From contig NZ_JAHUZF010000004.1 in NCBI RefSeq assembly GCF_019218295.1, forward strand, positions 62,001-126,000: DNA of 64,000 nt, given 5' to 3'. Position numbers and translations under genes: made by a program. The stretch comes from Maritimibacter sp. DP1N21-5 (lineage in GTDB: Bacteria; Pseudomonadota; Alphaproteobacteria; Rhodobacterales; Rhodobacteraceae). The notes under the pieces are model-generated. The model was not told the origin of the DNA. It saw nothing but the letters and a program-made list of their open reading frames with translations, and searched no databases. Of this stretch, positions 43,781 to 54,866 are shown one piece after another (position 1 is the stretch's first letter; each line of letters opens with the position of its first letter).

Positions 43781-44848
43781 ATGCCCGCCAAGATACCCGC
43801 CACCGTCGTCACCGGATTTCTGGGCGCCGGGAAAACCACCCTCATCCGCCATATGCTCGAGAACGCCAAGGGCAAGAAGATCGCGCTTATCATCAACGAG
43901 TTCGGCGATCTTGGCGTGGACGGCGATATCCTGAAGGGTTGCGGCGTTGAAACCTGCACCGAAGAAGACGTGATGGAGTTGTCCAACGGCTGCATCTGCT
44001 GCACCGTGGCCGAGGATTTCGTCCCGACGTTGGAAAAGCTCCTGGCCCGCGACGTGCCGCCCGACCACATCGTGATCGAAACGAGCGGCCTGGCGCTCCC
44101 GCAACCGCTCGTCCGCGCCTTTCAATGGCCCGAGATTTCGACGCGCGTGACGGTGGACGGCGTGGTCACAGTCGTCGATGGCAAAGCGGTCAGCGAGGGG
44201 CGTTTCGCCCATGACGTCGCTGCCGTCGATGCGCAGCGCAAGATGGACGAGAACCTCGATCACGAGACGCCGCTGTCCGAGCTGTTCGACGACCAGATTG
44301 CCTGCGCCGACATGATCGTGGTGAACAAGTCGGACCTTCTGGGCGACACGGAATCCGACGCGCTGGTCGCCACGCTTTCGGGCGAGGCGCGCAAGGGTGT
44401 GCGGGTCGTGCGCACGTCGATGGGGGCGCTTCCGGTCGAGGTCCTTCTGGGGCAGGGCGCCGGGGCCGAGGACGACATGGCGGACCGGCACGAGGTGCAC
44501 CACCACCATCACCACGACGACGATGACGAGGATGACGATCACGATCACCACCACGATCATGGGCACGACGAGTTCGAAAGTTTCGTTGTCGAACGGGGCG
44601 AGATCGCCGATCCCAAGGCCTTTGCCGAACAGGTCGCAGACGTGATCCGCGCCCACGACATCCTGCGTCTCAAGGGCTTCGCGGCGGTCACGGGCAAGCC
44701 CATGCGCCTCACCCTGCAGGCAGTCGGTCCCCGCGTCGACACCTACTTCGACGCGCCCTTCGGCACCGCACCGCGCGCCACGCGGCTCGTCGTGATCGGT
44801 CAGGCGGGGCTCGACCGGTCCGCCATCGAAACCGCGCTCAAGGTCTGA
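43781..44848 (+). CDS. cobW: Cobalamin biosynthesis GTPase CobW
   Basis: A 355-residue COG0523 G3E-family metallochaperone GTPase, proposed to feed cobalt to CobNST. P-loop TGFLGAGKTTL (about 11-21), Cys motif NGCICCTV (about 75-82, the CxCC metal site), NEFGDLGVDG, ETSGLALP and NKSD. A His/Asp-rich linker around residues 240-263 should bind metal ions. C-terminal CobW_C domain. ATG at 43781 follows CAGGAG. It precedes cobN in the same direction. Confidence 0.94.
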   Translation: MPAKIPATVVTGFLGAGKTTLIRHMLENAKGKKIALIINEFGDLGVDGDILKGCGVETCTEEDVMELSNGCICCTVAEDFVPTLEKLLARDVPPDHIVIETSGLALPQPLVRAFQWPEISTRVTVDGVVTVVDGKAVSEGRFAHDVAAVDAQRKMDENLDHETPLSELFDDQIACADMIVVNKSDLLGDTESDALVATLSGEARKGVRVVRTSMGALPVEVLLGQGAGAEDDMADRHEVHHHHHHDDDDEDDDHDHHHDHGHDEFESFVVERGEIADPKAFAEQVADVIRAHDILRLKGFAAVTGKPMRLTLQAVGPRVDTYFDAPFGTAPRATRLVVIGQAGLDRSAIETALKV

Positions 44849-44851
44849 GCC

Positions 44852-45304
44852 ATGCTCATCGTCGCGCCTGCCAATCCGCTGGACCCCGGCCCTTCGGCCC
44901 TTCTGGCGGAGGCGCAGGCGCTTCAGGCAGCGACCTATGCGCCCGAAAACAACCACGCGCTCCCGACCGAGGCACTCGCCGCCGCCGACATCCGGTTCTT
45001 CGCGGCGCGGGAGGGTGACACGGTGCTGGGTGTCGGCGCGCTCGCGATCCGTGACGGCTATGGCGAGGTGAAGGCGATGTTCACCTCGGACGCGGCCCGG
45101 GGCAAAGGGGTCGCCGCCGCGCTCCTTCGTATGATCGAGGACACGGCGCGGGAGGAAGGCCTCGCCCGTCTCAACCTCGAAACCGGCGAAGAACTCGCCG
45201 CCGCCGTTCGGCTCTACGAACGGTTCGGCTTCACCCGCTGCGGAGCATTCGGCGACTACGCGGACGACGGCATAAGCCTTTTCATGGGCAAGGACCTGAG
45301 ATGA
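44852..45304 (+). CDS. GNAT family N-acetyltransferase
   Basis: A 150-residue acetyl-CoA-dependent acyltransferase: GYGEVKAMFTSDAARGKGVAAALLRMIEDTA contains the acetyl-CoA loop (R-G-K-G-V/A, about 78-87), and ARLNLETGEEL..AVRLYERFGFTRCG is the standard C-terminal beta-alpha signature. Substrate unknown. It lies three bases after cobW and overlaps a 24-residue ORF by four bases, so it is in the cob operon. Confidence 0.9.
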   Translation: MLIVAPANPLDPGPSALLAEAQALQAATYAPENNHALPTEALAAADIRFFAAREGDTVLGVGALAIRDGYGEVKAMFTSDAARGKGVAAALLRMIEDTAREEGLARLNLETGEELAAAVRLYERFGFTRCGAFGDYADDGISLFMGKDLR

Positions 45305-45375
45305 AAACCGCGCCCTTCCATCTTTCCCCAAGTACGCAATCCCCGACGCCGCCACCGGCGAAAGGCCAATTCTGA
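45301..45375 (+). CDS. Candidate 24-residue ORF between GNAT and cobN
   Basis: ATG at 45301 overlaps the GNAT stop (ATGA) and its own TGA overlaps the cobN ATG (TGATG). It encodes 24 residues, MKTAPFHLSPSTQSP then TPPPAKGQF, Ser/Pro/Thr-rich without a recognisable domain. The double overlap keeps ribosomes running from GNAT into cobN, so its role may be translational coupling rather than a product. No own Shine-Dalgarno of note. Confidence 0.4.
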   Translation: MKTAPFHLSPSTQSPTPPPAKGQF

Positions 45376-48300
45376 TGCACCTTCTCGCGGCCACGCCCGG
45401 CGCCATCGACGACGGCAAGGATGCCGTCGATCTGGGCCAGACCCCTGCCGATGTCGTCTTTATCTCTGCCGCCGATACCGAACTTGCCGCCCTGTCCGAA
45501 GCACGGGCCGAGATGGAGGCGCCGCCGACCCTGCGCCTCGCCAACCTGACCCACCTCAACCACCCGATGAGTGTGGACCTGCACCTCGATGACTGCGCGA
45601 CGAAGTCCCGGCTGGTCATCGCCCGCGTGCTGGGCGGCACCGGCTACTGGCGCTACGGGGTCGAACAATATGCGGCCCGACTGGCCGAGGCGGGGGTTCC
45701 TCTTGCGCTCCTCCCCGGTGACGACAAGCCCGACGCGGAGCTCGCGTCGCTCTCCACCGTGAGCGATGAGGACTATGCCGCGCTCTGGGCCTATCTGGTA
45801 GAGGGCGGGCCGGAGAACGCCGCGAATTTCCTCACCTACGCTCGCGCCATGCTCGACGGGTCGGAAAAACCCCAGCCTGCCGCGCCGCTACTACGTGCCG
45901 GAGTCTACTGGCCCGGCGCCGGGGTGGCGGACCTTGCCACGGTGCAGGAGACCTGGGCCAAGGGTGCGCCAGTGGTGCCGCTCGTCTTCTACCGGGCGCT
46001 GGTACAGGGGGCCGGGCTCAATCCGATCAACCGGATGGTGCGCGCCCTGAACCGGCAGGGGATGAACCCGTTGCCCGTCTTTGTGGCCTCCCTGAAGGAC
46101 CCGGTATCGGTCGCGACGCTCGAGGCGCTCTTCACCCAGGCGCCGCCGGCTGTGATCCTTAACTGCACCTCCTTCGCCGTGGGTTCGCCCCATGCAGGCG
46201 ACGACAGCCCGGCCAATCCCCTGGCCATGCCGGCGGCCAATGCGGCCCCGGTGTTCCAGGTCGTGCTTGCCGGATCGTCCGAGGAGACTTGGGCGACCGG
46301 AACCACGGGTCTTTCGGCGCGGGACATCGCGATGAACGTGGCGCTCCCTGAGGTGGACGGTCGGGTGCTCACCCGTGCTGTTAGCTTCAAGGGGGAGGCG
46401 TTCTTCGACGAGGCGACCCAATGCCCCATCGCCACCTACCGCGCCCAAGGGGACCGGGTGGATTTCGTGGCGCGGCTGGCGGCCAATTGGGCGACGCTGC
46501 GCGCCACGCCCGCGAAGGACCGCCGCGTGGCGCTGGTGCTTGCCAACTATCCCAACAAGGACGGGCGGCTGGCTAATGGCGTCGGGCTCGATACGCCAGC
46601 GGCGACGGTCCATGCGCTGCGGCTTCTGGAGGGGGCCGGTTACGGCGTCCGCGACATCCCAGCCGACTCCGATGCGCTGATGCAGGCGATCATGGCGGGG
46701 CCGACGAACTGGCTTGTCGACCGTGCGCGGCGCTCCGGCGGTGTCGATCTGTCCATGGCCGACTACCAGATCTTCTACGGCCAGCTCCCCTTCGCCTTGC
46801 GCCAGAGGATAGAAGACCGGTGGGGCAAGCCCGAGGCCGATCCATTCTACGAGCCGGGCGAGGTCGATTGCGGGCGCTTCAAGCTCTCGGTCCTGACCTA
46901 TGGCAACGTCGTCGTCGGTGTGCAGCCCGCGCGCGGCTACAACATCGACCCGACCGACACCTACCATTCCCCCGACCTCGTGCCGCCGCACAACTACCTC
47001 GCCTTCTACGTCTGGCTGCGGGACGTCCACCGGTCGCAGGCCGTCGTCCACATGGGCAAGCACGGCAACCTCGAATGGCTGCCGGGCAAGGCGCTCGCGC
47101 TCTCGGGCGACTGTCTGCCCGAAGCCGTGCTGGGGCCGATGCCGCATGTTTATCCCTTCATCGTCAACGATCCAGGAGAGGGGACGCAGGCCAAGCGTCG
47201 GTCGCAGGCGGTCATCATCGACCACCTGACGCCGCCTTTGACGCGGGCCGAAAGCTACGGCCCCCTGCGCGATCTGGAAGCACTGGTGGACGAGTATTAC
47301 GAGGCGGCGGGCGTGGACCCGCGCCGGATCACGCATCTGCGGCGCGAGATCCTGTCGCTGTCGTCGGTCACCGGCCTCGACATCGACGTGGGCATGACGG
47401 GCAGGGATGAAGAGGGTGATCTGGCCAAGCTCGACGCCTATCTCTGCGAGTTGAAGGAAGCGCAGATCAGGGACGGGCTGCATGTCTTCGGGCAATCCCC
47501 CACCGGGCGGCTGGAGCGTGACCTCGTGCAGGCGCTGGTGCGCGTGCCTCGGGGCGACGGGCAGGGCGCCGATGCGTCGCTCATCCGGGCGCTGGCGGTG
47601 GATTTCGGGATGGCGTTCGACCCGCTTGACTGCGACATGGCCGAGTCTTGGGAGGGGCCAAAGCCCGAGGTGCTGATCGGCGGCACATGGCGATCCTACG
47701 GCGATACGGTCGAGCGTCTCGAGGATTTCTCCGCCCGCCTGATCGACGGCGATGTGGCCCCGCCGGGACCGGCGAGCGCAGCCGTTCTGGACGGTATCCG
47801 CGACAACGTTTTGCCCACGGTTCGTGCCTGTGGGCCGGACGAGGGGGCGGGGCTTCTCACTGCCCTGTCAGGACAGTTCGTCGCCCCGGCGCCATCCGGC
47901 GCGCCCACGCGGGGACGTCTGGACGTGCTTCCCACCGGGCGCAATTTCTTCTCGGTCGACAGCCGCGCCGTGCCCACGCCCACCGCTTGGGCGCTCGGGT
48001 GGAAGAGCGCCTCGCTTCTCATCGACAAATACTTGCAATCCAACGGCGACTGGCCGCGCACGATGCTTGTCACGGCATGGGGCACGGCCAACATGCGCAC
48101 CGGCGGCGACGACATCGCGCAGGCGCTGGCGCTCATGGGCGTGAAGCCGAAGTGGGATGCGGCGAACCGGCGCGTGACCGGGTTCGAGGTGCTTCCGCTT
48201 GGCGTGCTGGGTCGTCCGCGTGTCGATATGACCCTGCGCGTGTCGGGCTTCTTCCGCGACGCTTTCCCGCAGCTTATTGCTCTGGTCGACAGCGCCGCCC

Positions 48301-49064
48301 GCGCCGTGCAGGCGCTGGACGAACCCGACGCCGACAACCCCGCCGCCGCCCGCGCCCGTGCGGGCGAAGGCACCGCGCGCGTCTATGGGTCGAAACCCGG
48401 CGCTTACGGTGCCGGGCTGCAGGCGATGATCGACGAGCGGCTTTGGGAGCGGAAGGCCGATCTTGCCGATGCCTACCTCGATTGGGGTGGCTATGCCTAT
48501 GGCGCGGGCGACGAAGGGCGCCGCGACCGGGAGGGGTTCGAAGAGCGGCTCGCCCAGACCGAGGCCATCGTGCAGAATCAGGACAACCGCGAACACGATC
48601 TTCTGGACAGCGACGACTATTATCAGTTCGAAGGTGGCGCGGCCGCCGCTGTCGCCACGCTTCAGGGCCGTGACCGCCCGATCTATCACAACGACCATTC
48701 TCGGCCGGAACGCCCCGTCGTCCGCACGTTGGACGAGGAAATCGGCCGGGTCATCCGCTCGCGCGTGGTGAATCCGAAGTGGATCGAAGGCGTGAAACGT
48801 CACGGTTACAAGGGTGCCTTCGAGATTGCGGCGACGGTCGACTACCTCTTCGCCTTCGCCGCGACCACGGGGGCTGTGCGTGATCACCACTTCGATCTCG
48901 TCCACGCGGCCTTCCTCGAAGATGAGGAGACGCGAGATTTCATCGCTGATCACAACGCGCCCGCCTTGGCCGAGATCGCGCAGCGACTGGCCGAGGCGAT
49001 GGAGCGGGGTCTGTGGACACCACGGTCGAACTCCGCCCGTGCGCTCATCGAACGTCTTTCATGA
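45375..49064 (+). CDS. cobN: Cobaltochelatase subunit CobN
   Basis: A 1229-residue large subunit of the ATP-dependent aerobic cobalt chelatase, which inserts Co2+ into hydrogenobyrinate a,c-diamide with CobS/CobT. The N-terminus MHLLAATPGAIDDG is family-typical; HMGKHGNLEWLPGKALAL is the conserved chelatase block (about 558-575), and PTGRNFFSVDSRAVPTPTAW follows (about 855-874). Full length. ATG overlaps the preceding stop and its own stop overlaps the next GNAT gene by four bases. cobS and cobT are not in the window. Confidence 0.97.
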   Translation: MHLLAATPGAIDDGKDAVDLGQTPADVVFISAADTELAALSEARAEMEAPPTLRLANLTHLNHPMSVDLHLDDCATKSRLVIARVLGGTGYWRYGVEQYAARLAEAGVPLALLPGDDKPDAELASLSTVSDEDYAALWAYLVEGGPENAANFLTYARAMLDGSEKPQPAAPLLRAGVYWPGAGVADLATVQETWAKGAPVVPLVFYRALVQGAGLNPINRMVRALNRQGMNPLPVFVASLKDPVSVATLEALFTQAPPAVILNCTSFAVGSPHAGDDSPANPLAMPAANAAPVFQVVLAGSSEETWATGTTGLSARDIAMNVALPEVDGRVLTRAVSFKGEAFFDEATQCPIATYRAQGDRVDFVARLAANWATLRATPAKDRRVALVLANYPNKDGRLANGVGLDTPAATVHALRLLEGAGYGVRDIPADSDALMQAIMAGPTNWLVDRARRSGGVDLSMADYQIFYGQLPFALRQRIEDRWGKPEADPFYEPGEVDCGRFKLSVLTYGNVVVGVQPARGYNIDPTDTYHSPDLVPPHNYLAFYVWLRDVHRSQAVVHMGKHGNLEWLPGKALALSGDCLPEAVLGPMPHVYPFIVNDPGEGTQAKRRSQAVIIDHLTPPLTRAESYGPLRDLEALVDEYYEAAGVDPRRITHLRREILSLSSVTGLDIDVGMTGRDEEGDLAKLDAYLCELKEAQIRDGLHVFGQSPTGRLERDLVQALVRVPRGDGQGADASLIRALAVDFGMAFDPLDCDMAESWEGPKPEVLIGGTWRSYGDTVERLEDFSARLIDGDVAPPGPASAAVLDGIRDNVLPTVRACGPDEGAGLLTALSGQFVAPAPSGAPTRGRLDVLPTGRNFFSVDSRAVPTPTAWALGWKSASLLIDKYLQSNGDWPRTMLVTAWGTANMRTGGDDIAQALALMGVKPKWDAANRRVTGFEVLPLGVLGRPRVDMTLRVSGFFRDAFPQLIALVDSAARAVQALDEPDADNPAAARARAGEGTARVYGSKPGAYGAGLQAMIDERLWERKADLADAYLDWGGYAYGAGDEGRRDREGFEERLAQTEAIVQNQDNREHDLLDSDDYYQFEGGAAAAVATLQGRDRPIYHNDHSRPERPVVRTLDEEIGRVIRSRVVNPKWIEGVKRHGYKGAFEIAATVDYLFAFAATTGAVRDHHFDLVHAAFLEDEETRDFIADHNAPALAEIAQRLAEAMERGLWTPRSNSARALIERLS

Positions 49065-49525
49065 CGCCGCGCAGGTTTCAGCCGGAGGATCCCGCCGAGC
49101 CGTTGCTCGCGCTGATCAGCCGGACCTTTTCCTACATGGACGGCCGCGTCGATCCGCCCTCGTCGATGCACCGGCTGACGGCGGCGAGTGTCGCGGACCA
49201 GGCGCGAGAGGGCGAGATCTGGATCATCGGGACGCCTGGAGCTCCCGAGGCCTGCGTGTTCCTGACACCGGACGACGACGCGCTATATGTCGGCAAGCTC
49301 GCCGTGGATCACCGGGCGCGCAACCATGGGTTCGCCCGGATCCTGATGGACCTCGCCGCCGAGCGCGCCAGGGCGCTGGGCAAACGACGGCTCCGTTTGC
49401 AATCGCGGATAGAGTTGACCGAGAACCACGCCGCCTTCCGGCGTCTCGGGTTCACCAAGACGGCCGTCACGGCCCACGAAGGTTACAAGCGCCCGACTTC
49501 GATCACCTTCGAGCGCGAGCTTTGA
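49061..49525 (+). CDS. GNAT family N-acetyltransferase
   Basis: A 154-residue acetyltransferase: ALYVGKLAVDHRARNHGFARILMDLAAERARALGKRRLRLQSRIEL.ENHAAFRRLGFTKTA contains the acetyl-CoA loop (RARNHGFA) and the C-terminal fold signature. The N-terminus (RRFQPEDPAEPLLALISRTFSYMDGRVDPPSSM) is characteristic of the roseobacter type next to cobN. Substrate unknown. ATG overlaps the cobN TGA, so it is translationally coupled. Confidence 0.9.
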   Translation: MTPRRFQPEDPAEPLLALISRTFSYMDGRVDPPSSMHRLTAASVADQAREGEIWIIGTPGAPEACVFLTPDDDALYVGKLAVDHRARNHGFARILMDLAAERARALGKRRLRLQSRIELTENHAAFRRLGFTKTAVTAHEGYKRPTSITFEREL

Positions 49526-49553
49526 TCGTTGCGGGCCGCTCGAGTCACGACCG

Positions 49554-49856
49554 TCAATCCTTGCACTGAAGTTCTGCTTTCATGACCGCCGTATCTCCGG
49601 TCATGGACCCCGCTTTCATGGGGCATCCGGTGGCCTGATGAACGGCGATGGCCGCTTTCGCCATGGTGACCGAAACGCGCGGCAACCGTTCGGGTGAGGT
49701 CCGGATCACCTCGACATGATCGCCGATGCGGTAGACCGAGAAGGTCGACCCCTGAACGGTGACCTCCCGCCGTTCGGCATCCATGAACTGCGGCGAGGGA
49801 CTGTCGCAGGCCGAAAGAAGCGCGAAGGCGAGAGGGAAAAGTCGAACAACACTCAT
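49554..49856 (-). CDS. Small hypothetical lipoprotein
   Basis: A 100-residue protein with a lipobox: MSVVRLFPLAFALLSACDSP (LLSAC, Cys17, followed by Asp at +2, which would favour retention in the inner membrane). The rest is a short beta-rich domain (VTVQGSTFSVYRIGDHVEVIRTSPERLP) and two more Cys near the C-terminus. No recognised family. It is antisense-oriented within the cob block. Confidence 0.73.
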   Translation of the reverse strand: MSVVRLFPLAFALLSACDSPSPQFMDAERREVTVQGSTFSVYRIGDHVEVIRTSPERLPRVSVTMAKAAIAVHQATGCPMKAGSMTGDTAVMKAELQCKD

Positions 49857-50001
49857 GGTGCCGGTCTAGCCTGCCAGAGGTTAAGGCGAGGTTAAGATCG
49901 TGACATCGGGAGGGACAATGGGTGCTGCGCCTTGTCGCAGGGCACTCTCGTCCCGATTGCGGCATAACAAATTCCAACATATGAATATGAAAGGGATCGT
50001 T

Positions 50002-51210
50002 ATGCAAACACACCGTGCGGCGGATAAATATTCGCCCCTCTACTTCCTCTCCTCCGTCGGGGCCGGCGGCCTTGCCGTCACCTTCTTCATGTATCTGATG
50101 TTCTGGGTTCCGCACCCGGGCCGGACGGTGCCGGTCTTCGAAGACATCGCCGCCGCATGGCAGAGCGGAAGCGTTCCGATGCAGGTGGGAATCGCGATCG
50201 CGCTGGTCGGAATCTCCGTCTTCGCGGTAATGAACGTGCAAAAGCTCGCCTGGAACCTTCAGGCCTATGCCCGCTTCAAGAAGACCGAAGCCTTCCGGAC
50301 CCTGCGCAATTCCAACGCGGAAACGACACTTCTGGCCTATCCTCTGGCGCTCGCCATGACGGTGAACGCGCTCTTCATCGTCGGTCTGGTCTTCGTCCCG
50401 AACCTTTGGAGTTTCGTCGAATACTTGTTCCCCTTCGCCATGGTCGCCTTCCTCGCGATCGGCATGCTGGCGTTGTCCATCATCGGCGACTTCCTCGGCC
50501 GGGTGCTGACCAGGGGCGGACTCTTCGATGTGACGGCGCACAACAGTTTCGCCCAGATGCTGCCGACCTTCGCCCTGTCGATGGTGGCAGTCGGTCTTTC
50601 TGCGCCCGCCGCCATGTCGGGCCAGACAGTCGTCGTGGGGGTGTCGATGATCGCATCGACCTTCTTTGCCGTGGTAGCCATCCTCTATGCCCTGGTGGCG
50701 CTGGTCACCGCTTTCAACTCGATGCTGCACTATGGCACGGCCAAGGAAAGCGCGCCGACGCTGATGATCCTCGTCCCGATCGTCACCACGCTCGGCATCA
50801 TGTTCCTGCGCCAGTCGCATGGGATGCACACAACCTTCGAGGGTCACACGACCGATGGCGAGACCATGGTCTTCCTCGCTCGCCTGCTGTCAGTCCAGGT
50901 GATGTTCCTGGCGCTGGGCCTCGTCGTCCTGAAGCGCGAGGGATACTGGTCGGATTTCGTCTTCGGGTCCAAGACATCTCCGGGCTCCTATGCACTCGTC
51001 TGCCCCGGCGTGGCGCTGTCGGTCATGATCCAGTTCTTCCTGCACAAGGGGCTGATCGCCACCGGGCTCGTCGCGAAGTTCGGCATCGCCTACTGGTCGG
51101 TAGAGGCTTTCGCGCTGGGCTTCCAGGTCGCCATGGTCGTTCTGGTCCTGCGCCTCAATCGCCAGCACTTCGCCAAGATGTCGGAGCCCGCGGCGGTCCC
51201 CGCCGAATAA
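50002..51210 (+). CDS. Polytopic membrane protein, TsoY-like
   Basis: A 402-residue protein with about ten hydrophobic helices. N-terminal SPLYFLSSVGAGGLAVTFFMYLMFWVPHPGRTVPVFEDI recalls the family annotated as TsoY (seleno)protein, and the general fold resembles tellurite-resistance/dicarboxylate (TDT/SLAC1-like) channels. I am not certain of the family name and cannot name a substrate. ATG at 50002 follows AAAGGGA; the frame from 49900 is too long. An intrinsic terminator follows. Its place between cobN and cobO may reflect transport linked to this pathway, but this is inference. Confidence 0.62.
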   Translation: MQTHRAADKYSPLYFLSSVGAGGLAVTFFMYLMFWVPHPGRTVPVFEDIAAAWQSGSVPMQVGIAIALVGISVFAVMNVQKLAWNLQAYARFKKTEAFRTLRNSNAETTLLAYPLALAMTVNALFIVGLVFVPNLWSFVEYLFPFAMVAFLAIGMLALSIIGDFLGRVLTRGGLFDVTAHNSFAQMLPTFALSMVAVGLSAPAAMSGQTVVVGVSMIASTFFAVVAILYALVALVTAFNSMLHYGTAKESAPTLMILVPIVTTLGIMFLRQSHGMHTTFEGHTTDGETMVFLARLLSVQVMFLALGLVVLKREGYWSDFVFGSKTSPGSYALVCPGVALSVMIQFFLHKGLIATGLVAKFGIAYWSVEAFALGFQVAMVVLVLRLNRQHFAKMSEPAAVPAE

Positions 51211-51229
51211 CCACGGGTCGACCTCATCG

Positions 51230-51255
51230 AAAGGGGCGTCCGATGGCGCCCCTTT
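51230..51255 (+). terminator. Intrinsic terminator after the TsoY-like gene
   Basis: AAAGGGGCG / CGCCCCTTT, nine-bp perfect stem with an eight-base loop; ends in TTTCCC. Confidence 0.83.
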
Positions 51256-51333
51256 CCCGTCTCTTGCGTCTGGCGTCCCGACCACTAGGATCGGCCCCCT
51301 CAACGGGAGCGACAATGGTCAAGTGAGGAAGCC

Positions 51334-51942
51334 ATGACGGACGATACCGAACGCCACAACCAGAAGATGGCCAAGAAGAAAGCCGCCCGCGACAAGATCA
51401 TGTCGACCAAGACGGAAGAAAAGGGGCTGATCATCGTCCACACCGGCAAGGGCAAGGGCAAGAGCTCGGCCGCCTTCGGCATGGTGTTCCGCGCGATCGC
51501 CCACGGGATGAAGAGCGCAGTCGTGCAGTTCATCAAGGGCGGCATGGCGACCGGCGAGCGAGATCTGATCGAGAGCCGGTTCTCGGATGTCTGCGAATTC
51601 TACACGATGGGCGAGGGCTTCACTTGGGAAACGCAGGACAAGTCGCGCGACATCGAAATGGCGCAGGCGGCCTGGGCCAAGGCGAAGGAGCTGATCCGGG
51701 ACGAGACGAACCGCATGGTGCTGCTCGACGAAATCAACATCGCGCTGCGGTATGACTATGTCGACGTGAACGAGGTGGTGGCTTTCCTGAGCGAGGAGAA
51801 GCCGCCGATGACCCATGTGATCCTGACCGGGCGGAACGCCAAGGACGAGTTGATCGAGGTGGCGGATCTTGTGACCGAGATGGAACTCGTCAAGCATCCG
51901 TTCCGCTCTGGCGTGAAAGCGCAGGCCGGGATCGAGTTCTGA
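51334..51942 (+). CDS. cobO: Corrinoid adenosyltransferase (BtuR/CobA type)
   Basis: A 202-residue ATP:cob(I)alamin adenosyltransferase. P-loop variant HTGKGKGKSSAAFG (about 36-49) with the family's GKGKGKS, VVQFIKGGMATGERDL, EGFTWETQD, VLLDEINIAL(RYDYVD) and VILTGRNA. It adenosylates the corrinoid before CbiB acts. Full length; start ATG 51334. A perfect hairpin follows at 51976. Confidence 0.96.
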   Translation: MTDDTERHNQKMAKKKAARDKIMSTKTEEKGLIIVHTGKGKGKSSAAFGMVFRAIAHGMKSAVVQFIKGGMATGERDLIESRFSDVCEFYTMGEGFTWETQDKSRDIEMAQAAWAKAKELIRDETNRMVLLDEINIALRYDYVDVNEVVAFLSEEKPPMTHVILTGRNAKDELIEVADLVTEMELVKHPFRSGVKAQAGIEF

Positions 51943-51975
51943 GGTTTCGCGCCGGGCTTCGCCCGCCACGACCCG

Positions 51976-51998
51976 CTGGAGGGGCGCTGCCCCTCCAG
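51976..51998 (+). terminator. Perfect hairpin downstream of cobO
   Basis: CTGGAGGGGC / GCCCCTCCAG, ten-bp stem with a three-base loop, 34 bp after the cobO stop. There is no T-run, so it may act with Rho or as an mRNA stabiliser. The sequence GGGGCGCTGCCCCTCC is a motif I associate with repeated intergenic elements of Rhodobacteraceae. Confidence 0.55.
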
Positions 51999-52002
51999 AC
52001 CT

Positions 52003-52201
52003 CCCCGAGGTATTTATGAAGCAGTGAAGAGAGCGTTCATGCTTCCTTAACCAGCTTAGGTTTAAGCATTATTTGCGGCACAGGCTGAGGAGCCGATGAC
52101 CGCAAGCGGTGAAGCCCTCTGCGCTCCGTCACGAGACGCCTCGTTTCCGAGATGCAGAGGGTGGAGCCGTTGGCTTCACTGCTTCATAAATACCTTCGGG
52201 G
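52003..52201. mobile_element. MITE-like element with 26/27-bp terminal inverted repeats
   Basis: The left end (52003-52028) begins CCCCGAGGTATTTATGAAGC; the right end (52175-52201) is its reverse complement apart from one inserted base. Inside, CCCTCTGC (52115-52122) faces GCAGAGGG (52154-52161), and the AT-richer left half holds a CTTAACC / GGTTTAAG dyad. It is 199 bp long and has no ORF. No target-site duplication is evident. A non-autonomous transposable element or a composite of intergenic repeats. Confidence 0.55.
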
Positions 52202-52202
52202 G

Positions 52203-52250
52203 ATGAGTGACTTTGCGATGCAAAGGCACTCATGGGGGCAGACAGCCCCC
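52203..52250. other. Two adjacent hairpins
   Basis: ATGAGTGACTTTGC (52203-52216) pairs with GCAAAGGCACTCAT (52220-52233) with one mismatch, followed by GGGGGC-AGACA-GCCCCC (52234-52250). They directly border the MITE-like element and may be part of the same structured unit. Confidence 0.6.
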
Positions 52251-52320
52251 TCCGCACTCACCTTCCTTCACCAAAATCCATCATGGGCCCTCGCCGAGCG
52301 CAGCGAGGCCCCCCGCGACG

Positions 52321-54839
<2,519 letters not shown>

Positions 54840-54866
54840 GGCGAATGTGGCGAGATCAATCTCCGA

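Noticed and set aside
45891..47495. 534-codon antisense frame within cobN
   Set aside because: Rich in Arg/His/Asp/Gly with no domain; a by-product of GC-rich third positions in cobN.
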